Positions 46,625-55,655 of a DNA stretch of 64,000 bases are shown here, in pieces; position 1 is the first letter of the stretch, and every line of letters starts with the position of its first letter. Location of the stretch: NCBI RefSeq assembly GCF_009755225.1, contig NZ_WQKZ01000002.1:1054001-1118000 (forward strand), in the 5' to 3' direction. The position numbers and the translations under genes are program-made. This stretch comes from Hymenobacter ginkgonis. GTDB taxonomy: Bacteria > Bacteroidota > Bacteroidia > Cytophagales > Hymenobacteraceae. Below the pieces are notes generated by a model. That model ran no database searches and was not told where the DNA came from. It was given only the letters and a program-made list of their open reading frames with translations.

Positions 46625-48814
46625 ATGTCGTTTTCTCTGCCCCGATTGTCGCGTCGCGACTTGTCTTATTTTTTCTTCAGCCAGCACTTCTCCGATGGGC
46701 TGCGCACGACGCTGGCCATTTTGTTGCCGGCGTTGCTGGGGGCGCAATGGGGGCAGTTTGCGGCGGGCATCACCATCTCGACCGGGGCGGTGTGCCTGAG
46801 CGTAACCGACACGCCAGGCCCGCCCAACCATCGCCGCAACGGCCACTTGGCTGCGCTGGGGGCCGTAGCCGTGGTAGTCGTGCTAATGGGGCTGGTCGAA
46901 GGCCACCCCGTGCTGATGGGTGCCCTCATTGCGGGGCTCAGCTTCGGGCTCACGATGCTGCTGGTCTGGGGCGCGCGGGCGGGCGCCGTGGGTTCGGCGG
47001 CGCTGCTGGCCATGGCCCTCACGCTGGCCCACCCGCCCAGCCTGCCCGACCTACTGCCCCACGTAGGCCTGCTACTGCTGGGGGGGCTGTGGTATATGCT
47101 GCTGGCGCTGTTGCAGCAGCAAGCGCTGCCCTATCGCGGCGCTCAGCAGGCGCTCGGCGAGTGCCTGCACGCCATGGCGGGCTTCCTCAAGCTAAAAGCG
47201 ACGTTTTATAACAGTGCCACCGACCTCGACGACGACTACCGCCGCCTCGTGGCCCAGCAAGTGGTGGTGAATGAAAAGCAGGAGGCCGTGCGCGACCAAA
47301 TTTTTCGCTCGCGCCAAATAGTGAGCGAAAGCACCAGCGCTGGTCGCCGCCTGGTGCTCACCTTTACCGAGGCCGTGGACCTCTACGACCACATTACGGC
47401 CAGCTACTACGACTACGCAGTGCTGCGCCGGGCGTTTGGGGCGAGCGGTATTCTCAGCGAAATTGAAGCGCTGCTCAGTCGCCTCGCCACCGACCTCGAC
47501 TACCTGGGCAGCGCCATCCTGGTCAACCGCGCCTACGGCACCCCGCCGCCTGACCGCACCCCCGAGCTCGCCCGCTTGCAAACCCGCATTGCCGCCCTAC
47601 CCCCCCCCGATGCCGACACCGGCCTCAGCACGCTGGTGCTCAAGAAAATATTGGTGAACCTGCGCGACCTGGCCCGGCGGGTGAGCAACATTCAGCGCTA
47701 TTTCAGCGAAAGCTTGGCGACCACCAGCCCCGACCCTGGCCGCGTGGCCAACCACGGCCGCTTCGTGTCGCACCAGGAGCTGGAGTTCAGCGCCTTCGGC
47801 CAAAACCTAACGTTAAGCTCCTCGGTGTTTCGGCACGCCGTGCGCATGAGCGTGGCCTGCGTAGTGGCGTTTGTGCTGGCCGAACTGCTCTGGCACGGCC
47901 AGCACAACTACTGGATATTAATGACGGTCACCATCATGCTCAAGCCTGGCTTTAGCCTCACGCGCGAGCGTAATATTCAGCGTATTATCGGTACGCTGGT
48001 GGGGGGTGTGCTGGGAGCCTTTATTCTGTGGGCTGTGCCCGATGGCGACGTGCGTTTTGGCTTCCTGCTGGTGTTTATGGTAGTGGCCTATACATTTCAA
48101 CGCACCCAATACTTGGTGACGGTTATTTTCCTCACGGCGTATCTGCTCATCATGTTTACCTTTTTAGGGCAGGCCTACCTAGGTATCATCAAGGAGCGTA
48201 TTGCGGATACGGTTATTGGCTGCGCCATCGCGTTCGGCACGGCTTATCTGCTATTTCCGCGGTGGGAAAGCGACCAGCTGCCCGATTTGCTGACCGCCAC
48301 ACTGCGTGCCAACTTGGCCTACTTGCGCCAGCTAGCCGACCGCTTGGCCGGCCGCGAGGTGCCTGCTACTACCTACCGCCTGCTGCGCAAAGACGTGTAC
48401 GTGGCCTCGGCTAACCTGGCAGCGGCCTTCCAGCGGATGCTGTCCGAGCCCCGCCGCACCCGCCGCCACCCCACCGAAATTCACCAGTTTGTGGTCTTGA
48501 ACCACATTTTATCGTCCAATATTTCGGCCCTTACCGCCACCTGGCAAGAGGCCACCGATGCTACCCCCACCGTACCGCCCGAGGGCCGCCGCGCACTCGT
48601 GAGTGCCCAGGCAGCCCTCAGCAAAAGCCTGGCCCGGCTAGCTGCTACGCCTACCCCCCTGCCAGCCGACGACCCTACCCCCGCCCTGGCTGCTGAGGTG
48701 CGCGCCGACAGCGCCACCGCCACGGCCACCGACCGCACCCTGCCCGAGCAACTAGCCTTCCTCCAAAAAGTAAGTGCCGACCTGGGCAAAGTAACCGACC
48801 TGCTGCTGAAGTAG
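46625..48814 (+). CDS. FUSC/YccS-family membrane protein
   Basis: 729 aa from ATG 46625 (MSFSLPRLSRRDL). Two sets of about five or six membrane helices (LRTTLAILLPALLGAQWGQF onward, and SVACVVAFVLAELLW to IGCAIAFGTAYLLFP) are separated by a soluble helical region of about 230 residues. The second set holds the FUSC motif HNYWILMTVTIMLKPGFSLTRERNIQRIIGT. Related to aromatic-acid efflux AaeB and YccS. Probable small-molecule exporter; substrate unknown. Confidence 0.88.
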   Translation: MSFSLPRLSRRDLSYFFFSQHFSDGLRTTLAILLPALLGAQWGQFAAGITISTGAVCLSVTDTPGPPNHRRNGHLAALGAVAVVVVLMGLVEGHPVLMGALIAGLSFGLTMLLVWGARAGAVGSAALLAMALTLAHPPSLPDLLPHVGLLLLGGLWYMLLALLQQQALPYRGAQQALGECLHAMAGFLKLKATFYNSATDLDDDYRRLVAQQVVVNEKQEAVRDQIFRSRQIVSESTSAGRRLVLTFTEAVDLYDHITASYYDYAVLRRAFGASGILSEIEALLSRLATDLDYLGSAILVNRAYGTPPPDRTPELARLQTRIAALPPPDADTGLSTLVLKKILVNLRDLARRVSNIQRYFSESLATTSPDPGRVANHGRFVSHQELEFSAFGQNLTLSSSVFRHAVRMSVACVVAFVLAELLWHGQHNYWILMTVTIMLKPGFSLTRERNIQRIIGTLVGGVLGAFILWAVPDGDVRFGFLLVFMVVAYTFQRTQYLVTVIFLTAYLLIMFTFLGQAYLGIIKERIADTVIGCAIAFGTAYLLFPRWESDQLPDLLTATLRANLAYLRQLADRLAGREVPATTYRLLRKDVYVASANLAAAFQRMLSEPRRTRRHPTEIHQFVVLNHILSSNISALTATWQEATDATPTVPPEGRRALVSAQAALSKSLARLAATPTPLPADDPTPALAAEVRADSATATATDRTLPEQLAFLQKVSADLGKVTDLLLK

Positions 48815-48967
48815 GAGGGTAGGGGGCCAGCGGCACTATACCAAAACTCGACCGCACAAACCTAACCAGGCAGATAACTAGTCAGATACGCGTAGGCCAT
48901 CGACATAGGGCTGGTTACTAGCTAACCTCTACCCGTGCGCCAACGTTAGGACCGCAAATAGCTGCTA

Positions 48968-50263
48968 GTGAAACACCTCGTCCTCCGCGATAGCGCCCGG
49001 CTGCGCTATTTCACATTTTTTTACCTGTATGTGATGCAGGGCATTCCCTCGGGGTTTGCGCTCACGGCGGTGTATAATTACCTCATTGGGCAGGGCTTGT
49101 CGGCGAAGTCGGTGGGGTCGTTTGCCGCCATTGTAGGGTTGCCCTGGACGTTCCAATTTGTGTGGGGGCCGCTCATCGACAAGTACCAGTACTCCATCAT
49201 CGGGCACCGCAAGCAGTGGGTAGTGCTTACGCAACTGGTGGCCATGCTGGCGTCGTTGTCGCTGCTGCTAGTGCACGACCCAGTACGGCAGATTTCGCTG
49301 TTGGGGCTGGTGTTTTTTGTGCATAGCGTGTTCGCCTCCATCCAAGATGCCAGCGTCGATGCCATCGCCATCTCGGTAGTGCCCGTGGCCGAGCGGGGGC
49401 GCGTCAATGCCTTTATGCGGGCAGGCTCGCTGCTGGGCTGGGCCATGGGCGGCGCCGTGCTGGCGTATCTGCTGCACCACGGCGGCTTTGGGCGAGCGGC
49501 GCTGGCGCAGTCACTGGCCTTGCTAGTGTTTACTATCCTCACGTTTTTCATCAAGCTTGAGCGCACCGACCAACTGCTGCCGCGTATTGGCCAGGGCCGC
49601 CGTCCGGTGCCCCTCGGCACCCATCCCGACGAAGAAAACCCCGCGCTAGGCTGGCTTTTTCGCGAGCTGTGGCATAGCATGGTCGAAAAGCACAGCCTGC
49701 GTGCCTTTCTCATCATCATTTTGAGCTACCTAGCGGCGTCGCTCTTTGGCAATGCCTACGCCTTCCACCTCATTCATACCCTGCGCTGGCCCGACGCCGA
49801 GGTATCCATCCTGCAAGGTACTTGGGGCAGCCTACTGTCATTTGCCGTGCTCATGGGTGGCGGCGTGCTGGTTGACCGGCTAGGGGCCGGGCGGCTCCAG
49901 CGCTGGGGCCTGGTAGGTATGGCCGGTTTTCTGCTGCTATTTAATTGCCTGTCACCCTTTTGGATAAATAAAGTAGTCAGTTTTAGCGGTTTAGTAATGG
50001 TCAATATTGCTGACCCATTGCTCAGTATCGCCGCTATGCCCTTGCTGATGGCCTATTGCCGCCCCAAAATCGAGGGCTCGCAGTTCACAACGTACATGGC
50101 CTTGGTCAACCTGTGCACCGTCACAGCCAGCTACCTCAATGGCTGGCTGCTCGAAATCACGACCGCGCCCATCATCGGCTTGTGCTGCGGTGGGCTATTG
50201 CTGGGGCTCGTGGTGGCGCTGTACCGCTCCCGCCTCGCGCCCCAGCTGGTAACTGCCGGCTAA
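48968..50263 (+). CDS. AmpG-like MFS transporter
   Basis: 431 aa from GTG 48968. About 12 membrane segments. The start (YFTFFYLYVMQGIPSGFALTA) and LPWTFQFVWGPLIDKYQYSIIGHRKQWV are characteristic of the AmpG/PAT branch, which imports muropeptides (AmpG) or acetyl-CoA. ASIQDASVDAIAI is the conserved loop after helix 4. The substrate cannot be fixed from sequence. It converges on a tiny minus-strand gene with a 1-bp gap. Confidence 0.85.
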   Translation: MKHLVLRDSARLRYFTFFYLYVMQGIPSGFALTAVYNYLIGQGLSAKSVGSFAAIVGLPWTFQFVWGPLIDKYQYSIIGHRKQWVVLTQLVAMLASLSLLLVHDPVRQISLLGLVFFVHSVFASIQDASVDAIAISVVPVAERGRVNAFMRAGSLLGWAMGGAVLAYLLHHGGFGRAALAQSLALLVFTILTFFIKLERTDQLLPRIGQGRRPVPLGTHPDEENPALGWLFRELWHSMVEKHSLRAFLIIILSYLAASLFGNAYAFHLIHTLRWPDAEVSILQGTWGSLLSFAVLMGGGVLVDRLGAGRLQRWGLVGMAGFLLLFNCLSPFWINKVVSFSGLVMVNIADPLLSIAAMPLLMAYCRPKIEGSQFTTYMALVNLCTVTASYLNGWLLEITTAPIIGLCCGGLLLGLVVALYRSRLAPQLVTAG

Positions 50264-50264
50264 C

Positions 50265-50447
50265 TTACGATTTCTTGCGGCCCGAGCCGCCAGGCTTTTT
50301 GCCGCCGCCGTCCTGCTTATTCACGGTAGCCCAGGCGCGGGCTTCGGCCTCGTCGGCGGGCACCCCCTTTTTCTCGTAGCTTTCCTCGATGTGCTCGGCT
50401 TGGCGCTGCTGCTTGTCGGTGTATTTCGACTTATCTCCTTGTGGCAT
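50265..50447 (-). CDS. Small conserved hydrophilic protein (called plasmid stabilization protein)
   Basis: 60 aa: begins MPQGDKSKYTDKQQRQAEHI, then EESYEKKGVPADEAEARAWA and a Gly/Lys-rich tail. It matches a small bacterial family often labelled plasmid stabilization protein; the label is not proven and no toxin/antitoxin partner is present. Highly charged and soluble. Its stop is 1 bp from the convergent MFS stop. Confidence 0.75.
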   Translation of the reverse strand: MPQGDKSKYTDKQQRQAEHIEESYEKKGVPADEAEARAWATVNKQDGGGKKPGGSGRKKS

Positions 50448-50511
50448 AGTAGTAAGGATAAGTAGTGAAAAAATGACGGCTGAGTTAGGTTAGCCGACTA
50501 CACTAGTTTAC

Positions 50512-50580
50512 GCGGCCCAGCGTTGGGTGGTTAAGGCTCAGTTTATCGGAGCGTCGCCACGGCTGGGCCGCCTATCTTCG
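50512..50580. promoter_or_regulatory. Divergent intergenic region with a 10-bp inverted repeat
   Basis: GCGGCCCAGC (50512-50521) and GCTGGGCCGC (50562-50571) are perfect reverse complements across a 40-bp loop. Directly after the right arm is TATCTTCG (50573-50580), one base off the TAnnTTTG element, ahead of the 50607 gene. It may be an operator between divergent genes; this is speculative. Confidence 0.3.
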
Positions 50581-50606
50581 CCTGTTCAAGCTCGTTACCC
50601 TACCCC

Positions 50607-50867
50607 ATGCGCCAGGTTGCTATTATCCCGTATCCCCAAGTTAAAATCACGCTTTTGGCCTGGAATGGCAAATACCTGCTCAAATTGGAGCAGGGCCCGC
50701 TGGAACAAACGTATAAGGTGGCCGAACTGGACATGAACGGGGTGGTGCCGCCCGACGTAGAAATCCGCCAAATTCTCGACGACGAGTTTCTCACCGCCGC
50801 CGTAGCGCGTTTCCAGGCCATGCAGCAAGACCTGCGCGCCGCCTTTGCCCGCCACGAGCTGCGCTAA
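50607..50867 (+). CDS. Small hypothetical protein
   Basis: 86 aa, soluble: MRQVAIIPYPQVKITLLAWN, KYLLKLEQGPLEQTYKVAEL and a helical C-terminus. I recognise no domain, but predicted beta-strands then helices, good codon use and a start just after CTACCCC with a nearby -7-like element support a real gene. It lies 29 bp before the next exported protein, so the two may form an operon. Confidence 0.65.
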   Translation: MRQVAIIPYPQVKITLLAWNGKYLLKLEQGPLEQTYKVAELDMNGVVPPDVEIRQILDDEFLTAAVARFQAMQQDLRAAFARHELR

Positions 50868-50896
50868 GTTTACGTGTTTATCCCTTACTTTTTGAC

Positions 50897-51631
50897 ATGA
50901 TTAAAATTTGCATTGCGTTGTTGGCTAGTGCGTTGGCTTTGGTTGCTACCCCCGCCCAGGCGCAGCTCTACGAAATCCAAGATGGCACCATTACCCACGA
51001 CCGCCGCGAGGTATTTGCCGTGAAGGTGCAGGTAGATGGCACGGTGGCTAACACCCGTAGCTTTTTGCAGGATTTCATGAAGGATACCTACAACGTGCGC
51101 CTCAAAAGTGGGGCACTCGCCAGCCTGGGGGTAGGCAAAAAAGACGAGCTCTCGGCGCAGCAGGTATCAGGCATTGGCGTGTCGAGCCGCGCCGTAGACC
51201 TCTACGCCGCGCTGAGCGCCCCCAGCGACTCGACTACCGAAGTAGCACTGTTCGGAGCTTTTGGCGATAAAACTTTCTTCGAACCTGGTCGCACGGTGCC
51301 CGAAATCAAAGGCCTACGTAATATTCTTGCCAAATACAGCACCGCGGCGCGTGTAAACGCTTATCGCCAACAAGTAGCCGATGCTGAAAACAGCGTAGAT
51401 GCCGTCGAAAAGCAGAAAACCAAGCTGGAACGCAGTACGCAGTCAGCCCAAAGCAACACTGCCTCCAACCTCAAGCGCATCGACGAGCTATTGCGCCAGA
51501 ACCAAGCCAACGTGCTGCAAATACGCCAAGACAGCGTGCAGCTGATTTCGAATGCCCAACTGCGCGAAGCTGCCCGCCTCAACTTAGAGCGCCGCCGCGA
51601 CCGTCTCAATTCCGTAGCTCCTAAAAAATAG
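50897..51631 (+). CDS. Exported hypothetical protein with coiled-coil end
   Basis: 244 aa. Signal peptide MIKICIALLASALALVATPAQAQ. The middle region (about 25-140, YEIQDGTITHDRREVFAVKV, VDLYAALSAPSDSTTEVALFG) has alternating strands. Residues about 150-235 are a long Gln/Arg/Leu-rich helix, probably coiled coil. No domain recognised. It is followed after 13 bp by the SHOCT-domain protein. Confidence 0.7.
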   Translation: MIKICIALLASALALVATPAQAQLYEIQDGTITHDRREVFAVKVQVDGTVANTRSFLQDFMKDTYNVRLKSGALASLGVGKKDELSAQQVSGIGVSSRAVDLYAALSAPSDSTTEVALFGAFGDKTFFEPGRTVPEIKGLRNILAKYSTAARVNAYRQQVADAENSVDAVEKQKTKLERSTQSAQSNTASNLKRIDELLRQNQANVLQIRQDSVQLISNAQLREAARLNLERRRDRLNSVAPKK

Positions 51632-51644
51632 TCCGCCTACCCCC

Positions 51645-52367
51645 ATGAATCCTTCCGATGCCCACTCGCCCATCAATACGCTGCGGCAGCTCAAGGAAAT
51701 GCTTGATGCAGGTACCCTCACGCCTGCCGAGTTTGAGGCACTCAAGCAACAATTGATTTTTGGTAAAGAGGGGACAGGGCCGGTTGAAACGCCGGTGCCG
51801 CCTATGCCCTTGGTGCCCGCCGCGGCAGCGCCTGCAGCCGACCTGCTTTCGCCCACCGATTTTTTAGAGCCAGCCCCTGAGCCACCTCCTGCCGAAACGC
51901 TTCTGCCTACGCCTACCCCCCCTGCGGCGGCCGACTGGCTAGCGGCCCCAGCGCCCATGCTGCTTTCTGCAGAAACCCCCAGCGACCCAGAAGCCGAGCG
52001 CCGCAACCCACTCACATGGGTATTTGCTGTAGGCGGCGCGCTGGTATTGCTCGCTATCGTGCTGTACTTAGCCCTCGGAAATCAGCCCGATAGCGAGCAC
52101 TTGACCAGTGCCAGCCAAACCGCTGCCGACTCTACCGCTGTAGCCCCCGAGGTAGGCCCTCAGGCTGAGCAGATAACCCTACCCCCGACTACCGCGCCCG
52201 AGACTATTCGGGTGGCGCCCGCTACGCCGCCAATCGCTCCTGCAGCGGCTACTAAGTTTCGCGCCGACTCGGTAGCCGCACCTATCTCTGCGCCGCCTGC
52301 ACCAGTGAAGGTTACGCCTGTTGCCCCACCTGTGGCGGCTGATTCGGCAGCAGCTAGCAAGCTATGA
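51645..52367 (+). CDS. SHOCT-domain membrane protein with Pro/Ala-rich regions
   Basis: 240 aa. N-terminal SHOCT-like segment (INTLRQLKEMLDAGTLTPAEF then EALKQQL), a Pro/Ala/Thr-rich linker, one membrane helix near 124-145 (VFAVGGALVLLAIVLYLALG) and a Pro/Ala-rich C-terminus. SHOCT segments are short oligomerisation or membrane-associated motifs. Low-complexity tails of this kind often span the periplasm. Function unknown. Confidence 0.7.
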   Translation: MNPSDAHSPINTLRQLKEMLDAGTLTPAEFEALKQQLIFGKEGTGPVETPVPPMPLVPAAAAPAADLLSPTDFLEPAPEPPPAETLLPTPTPPAAADWLAAPAPMLLSAETPSDPEAERRNPLTWVFAVGGALVLLAIVLYLALGNQPDSEHLTSASQTAADSTAVAPEVGPQAEQITLPPTTAPETIRVAPATPPIAPAAATKFRADSVAAPISAPPAPVKVTPVAPPVAADSAAASKL

Positions 52368-52408
52368 CTTTAGGGTAGCTTGCTCGGTAGCTTCCGTAGT
52401 CTGAGGTG

Positions 52409-52452
52409 GAAGTGCTTCAGTTCTTCTCTGGCGAAAAGAACTGAAGCACTTC
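52409..52452. terminator. Bidirectional hairpin between convergent genes
   Basis: Perfect 17-base arms GAAGTGCTTCAGTTCTT (52409-52425) and 52436-52452 with a 10-nt loop lie between the SHOCT gene (stop 52367) and the convergent membrane-protein gene (stop 52536). Good terminator candidate in both directions. Confidence 0.65.
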
Positions 52453-52535
52453 CTGCTACCTTATCGATAATAACTTCTTTTATCTCAATCTGCGCAAAAA
52501 TGCGTGAGCTAGGGGTGCGCATGGCCCCATATCGC

Positions 52536-52865
52536 TCACGCTGATGTTAGGATGGCGATTGAAAATCCCATCGGTACTACTGCTCCTACCGCAAAGCCCA
52601 ACGCATACCGTTGCTGCCTTTTCTTTAGTAAGTACAGCAACAGCCAAGCATTCATAAGGAACAATGTGCATAGCAACCATCTAAAGCTGCTAGGAAGCGG
52701 TTCTATAAGAAAGCCGGACTCTCCGGGCTCTACTCTGTCCATAGTAGCAAGATTAACTCCTTGAGCCCATAGATATGCTGTTATTAACCCATCTAATAAG
52801 AAGGTGCCAATTGTTATGGCTAACACATGCGCAACTCGTAGTAGCGGGCTAGAAGGAGCATCCAT
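52536..52865 (-). CDS. Small three-TM membrane protein
   Basis: 109 aa starting MDAPSSPLLRVAHVLAITIG. Three hydrophobic segments: LAITIGTFLLDGLITAYLWA, FRWLLCTLFLMNAWLLLYLL and LGFAVGAVVPMGFSIAILTS. No family recognised. Its start is just downstream (minus sense) of the tsf terminator. Base composition is AT-richer than its neighbours, which might point to recent acquisition. Confidence 0.6.
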   Translation of the reverse strand: MDAPSSPLLRVAHVLAITIGTFLLDGLITAYLWAQGVNLATMDRVEPGESGFLIEPLPSSFRWLLCTLFLMNAWLLLYLLKKRQQRYALGFAVGAVVPMGFSIAILTSA

Positions 52866-52876
52866 ACCACAAATAA

Positions 52877-52912
52877 AAACCCCACTGGCGTATTGCCAGC
52901 GGGGTTTTATTT
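52877..52912 (-). terminator. Rho-independent terminator after tsf
   Basis: Stem between 52878-52891 and 52897-52910. In the minus-strand RNA the one imperfect position (52886/52902) forms a G-U wobble, while in plus-strand RNA it would be an A-C mismatch. With the U-rich run after it in minus sense, it clearly serves the rplM-rpsI-rpsB-tsf operon. Confidence 0.9.
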
Positions 52913-52934
52913 TAAAGCATTTTCGGGTTAGAAA

Positions 52935-53771
52935 CTAAGCGCCGATTGCTACGCGCTTGAACGACTCAACCGTCATGCCTTTCGACGTTTTGTCGAGCAA
53001 TTGAGCGATGGTCAGCGAGTTATCCTTTACAAACTCCTGGTTGAGCAGGGTGTTGTCTTTGTAGAATTTGTTGAGCTTGCCTTGGGCGATTTTCTCCAGC
53101 ATAGCCTCGGGCTTGCCTTCAGCACGCGCCTGCTCTTTGCCGATTTCGATTTCGCGTTCTACCGTAGCCGAGTCCACCCCGTCTTTGTCAACGGCAACGG
53201 GCTTCATAGCTACGATTTGCATCGCTACGTCGCGGCCAACTTCGTTGGTGTCGGCGCCGCCTACATTCTTCAGGCCTACGAGTACGCCCTTCTTGTTATC
53301 CGAGTGGATGTACGAAGCTACTTTTTCAGCGGTCAGCGTAGCATAAGTCAGGTCGAGCTTCTCACCGATTTTGCCGGTTAGCTCGGTGATGTGCTCCTGT
53401 ACAGTGCGGCCGTCGGCCTCCGTAGCAGCCAGCAGGTCTTCCTTGGTGCCCACGTTGGTTTTGATAGCCGTATCGAGGATTTGCTGCACCAGCGTGCGGA
53501 AGTCAGCTACTTTAGCTACCGATTCGGTTTCGCAAGCCAAGGCTACCAGTTTGCCGGTAGTGCCATCGGCGCTCACGTTCACCAGTACCAAGCCTTCCGA
53601 CGTAGCATTGTCGGCGCGCTTGTCGGCGATTTTCTGGCCCTGCTTACGCAGAATGTCGCGAGCAGCTTCGAAGTCGCCATCGGCTTCGGTCAGGGCTTTT
53701 TTGCAATCCATCATGCCCGCGCCAGTCATGGTGCGGAGCTTATTTACGTCTGCGGCGGTGATAGCGGCCAT
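52935..53771 (-). CDS. tsf: Elongation factor Ts
   Basis: 278 aa from ATG 53771 (MAAITAADVNKLR). Nucleotide-exchange factor for EF-Tu. The N-terminal UBA-like helix bundle and the TDF-like EF-Tu contact (LRTMTGAGMMDCKKALTEADGDFEAARDILRKQG region) are intact, with the Elongation factor TS core following (ALACETESVAK, YIHSDNKKGVLVGL). Last gene of the operon, 165 bp behind rpsB with an internal terminator between. Confidence 0.97.
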   Translation of the reverse strand: MAAITAADVNKLRTMTGAGMMDCKKALTEADGDFEAARDILRKQGQKIADKRADNATSEGLVLVNVSADGTTGKLVALACETESVAKVADFRTLVQQILDTAIKTNVGTKEDLLAATEADGRTVQEHITELTGKIGEKLDLTYATLTAEKVASYIHSDNKKGVLVGLKNVGGADTNEVGRDVAMQIVAMKPVAVDKDGVDSATVEREIEIGKEQARAEGKPEAMLEKIAQGKLNKFYKDNTLLNQEFVKDNSLTIAQLLDKTSKGMTVESFKRVAIGA

Positions 53772-53872
53772 AGTAGTAGCGCGGATTCTGAGAGTCCGCG
53801 AGTTGGTGGGTGAATTGAATCTTGAAATACGCAAACACGGATTATAGAATCTGCGCTGTGCGAAAATTGAAA

Positions 53873-53909
53873 AAGGGAACTGCCAAGCATGTGCCTCGAC
53901 CGTTCCCTT
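53873..53909 (-). terminator. Terminator-like hairpin between rpsB and tsf
   Basis: In minus sense, AAGGGAAC/GTTCCCTT arms (53902-53909 and 53873-53880) with a 21-nt loop are followed by TTTTTCAATTTT. It lies 28 bp after the rpsB stop, so part of the transcripts may end before tsf, or tsf may have another promoter in the 100 bp that follow. Confidence 0.65.
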
Positions 53910-53936
53910 CTTCATCAGGCGTTGAAAACGAGTGGC

Positions 53937-54710
53937 TTAGCCTTCGTTATCAGCTTCCGTCTTCTCGGCAATAGCAGCCTCATCGGCTTCTTTGCGGTCA
54001 GCATCTTCTTTGTCAACCTTGCGCTCCGACAGGCCATCTTCGATAGCCTTGCCCATCACGCTCACGATGAGTTGAATAGATTTCGAGGCGTCGTCGTTAG
54101 CCGGAATTGGAAATTGCACCAAGTCAGGGTTCGAGTTGGTATCGCAGATAGCGAATACCGGGATGCCCAATTTCTGGGCTTCTTTCACAGCAATGTGCTC
54201 GCGCTTCACGTCTACCACAAACAGGGCAGCGGGCAGGCGGCTCAGGTCGGCAATGCCGCCCATTACACGCTCCAGCTTCTCGCGCTCACGATTCATCATG
54301 AGTTTCTCGCGCTTAGCAAGAGCAGCGTAAGCCGTGTTTTCTTTTACCATCTTATCGATGGAACTCATTTTCTTCAAGCTCTTGCGGATGGTGGCGAAGT
54401 TCGTCAGCATCCCGCCCAGCCAGCGGTCCGTCACGAAAGGCATCTTGAGGCGCTGAGCCTCCGTCTGCACAATCTCCTGGGCCTGCTTTTTGGTGGCAAC
54501 GAACATGATTTTGCGGCCGCTTTTCGCAATGTTGCGAATAGCCGAGGCAGCGTAATCCAGCGAAGCCAGCGTCTTGTTCAGGTCAATGATATGGATGCCG
54601 TTCTTCTCCATGAAGATATACGGCGCCATTTTCGGGTCCCACTTGCGCGTAAGATGACCAAAGTGGGCACCCGCGTCAAGCAGTTCTTTATAGGTGGTGG
54701 ACTGAGCCAT
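53937..54710 (-). CDS. rpsB: 30S ribosomal protein S2
   Basis: 257 aa. Starts [20 protein letters not shown], with [37 protein letters not shown] and the [23 protein letters not shown] signature. The C-terminal 30 residues are an acidic extension ([13 protein letters not shown]), common in bacteroidetes. It follows rpsI by 18 bp. Confidence 0.97.
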   Translation of the reverse strand: MAQSTTYKELLDAGAHFGHLTRKWDPKMAPYIFMEKNGIHIIDLNKTLASLDYAASAIRNIAKSGRKIMFVATKKQAQEIVQTEAQRLKMPFVTDRWLGGMLTNFATIRKSLKKMSSIDKMVKENTAYAALAKREKLMMNREREKLERVMGGIADLSRLPAALFVVDVKREHIAVKEAQKLGIPVFAICDTNSNPDLVQFPIPANDDASKSIQLIVSVMGKAIEDGLSERKVDKEDADRKEADEAAIAEKTEADNEG

Positions 54711-54728
54711 GATAGTCTGCTTCGAATA

Positions 54729-55115
54729 TTAGCGTTTAGAGAACTGGAACGAGCGACGGGCCTTGCGCTTGCCGAACTTCTTGCGTTCAACCATGCGGGG
54801 GTCGCGGGTCATAAAGCCTTCTTTCTTCAAAGCCGACCGTACTTCCTCGTTGTCGCTAACCAAAGCTTTGGTGATGGCGAGGCGAATAGCCTCAGCCTGG
54901 CCGGCGATGCCGCCGCCGCTCACGTTCACTTTGATGTCGTACTGGCCAACCTGCTCAACCGTAGCGAGGGGCTGGTTTACGATGTTCTCCAACAGTTCGT
55001 TGGCGAAGTAGGACTTCATGTCCCGGTTGTTGATAGTGATATTCCCTTGCCCGGCCTGCATGTAAATGCGGGCCACCGAGGTTTTTCTTCTACCAGAGGT
55101 GTTAGTAGCTGCCAT
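54729..55115 (-). CDS. rpsI: 30S ribosomal protein S9
   Basis: 128 aa. GRRKTSVARIYMQAGQGNITIN near the N-terminus and the basic C-terminal tail ending RKARRSFQFSKR, which reaches the P-site tRNA. It follows rplM by 44 bp, a gap that contains a 7-bp hairpin (CGGCCAA/TTGGCCG at 55132-55147). Confidence 0.97.
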   Translation of the reverse strand: MAATNTSGRRKTSVARIYMQAGQGNITINNRDMKSYFANELLENIVNQPLATVEQVGQYDIKVNVSGGGIAGQAEAIRLAITKALVSDNEEVRSALKKEGFMTRDPRMVERKKFGKRKARRSFQFSKR

Positions 55116-55159
55116 TTAGTGGGAAAATATGCGGCCAAAGTTGGCCGTAAAGCGATGAT

Positions 55160-55612
55160 TTACAGATTCTTCAGCTCGTATGGCTGGGGCTGCTGAGCTT
55201 CGTGCGGGTGCTCGGTGCCAGCGTATACGTACATGTTGCGGTACTGGGCAGCGCCCAGACGGTTGCCTTGCAGCATGCCTTTCACAGCGTGCTCAATGGC
55301 TTTGCGCGAGTCACGGTTCATCTGCTCGCGCAGGGTGCGCTGCTTCTGGCCGCCGGGGTAGCCCGAGTGCGAGATGTAAAGTTTCTCGTCCATTTTCTTG
55401 CCCGTCACGCGCAGCTTGTCGGCATTAATAACGATAACGTTATCACCGCAGTCGGAGTTGGGGGTGAACGAAGGCTTGTGCTTACCGCGCAGCAGATTGG
55501 CAATCTGGCTGGCAACGCGGCCCAAGGGGGCGACGCTGGCGTCTACGATAACCCAGTTTTTCTGGGCGTTGGCCTTGTTGACGTGGGTCGTCTTGAAGCT
55601 CAGGTGGTCCAT
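55160..55612 (-). CDS. rplM: 50S ribosomal protein L13
   Basis: 150 aa. WVIVDASVAPLGRVASQIANLLRGKHK, the FTPNSDCGDNVIVINADKL region and HPHEAQQPQPYEL end match L13. First gene of the operon rplM-rpsI-rpsB-tsf, with a leader of about 70 nt that carries a GC hairpin. Normal length. Confidence 0.97.
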   Translation of the reverse strand: MDHLSFKTTHVNKANAQKNWVIVDASVAPLGRVASQIANLLRGKHKPSFTPNSDCGDNVIVINADKLRVTGKKMDEKLYISHSGYPGGQKQRTLREQMNRDSRKAIEHAVKGMLQGNRLGAAQYRNMYVYAGTEHPHEAQQPQPYELKNL

Positions 55613-55655
55613 GGGGATGGTAAAGAAAATTACCGGCTAAACAATTGACAATAAC

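Noticed and set aside
53772..53915. N-terminal extension of tsf
   Set aside because: EF-Ts homology starts exactly at ATG 53771; the extension overlaps the rpsB-tsf hairpin.
53889..55196. Plus-strand 435-codon frame opposite tsf-rpsB-rpsI-rplM
   Set aside because: Runs antisense through several genuine ribosomal genes, no recognisable domain and no promoter.
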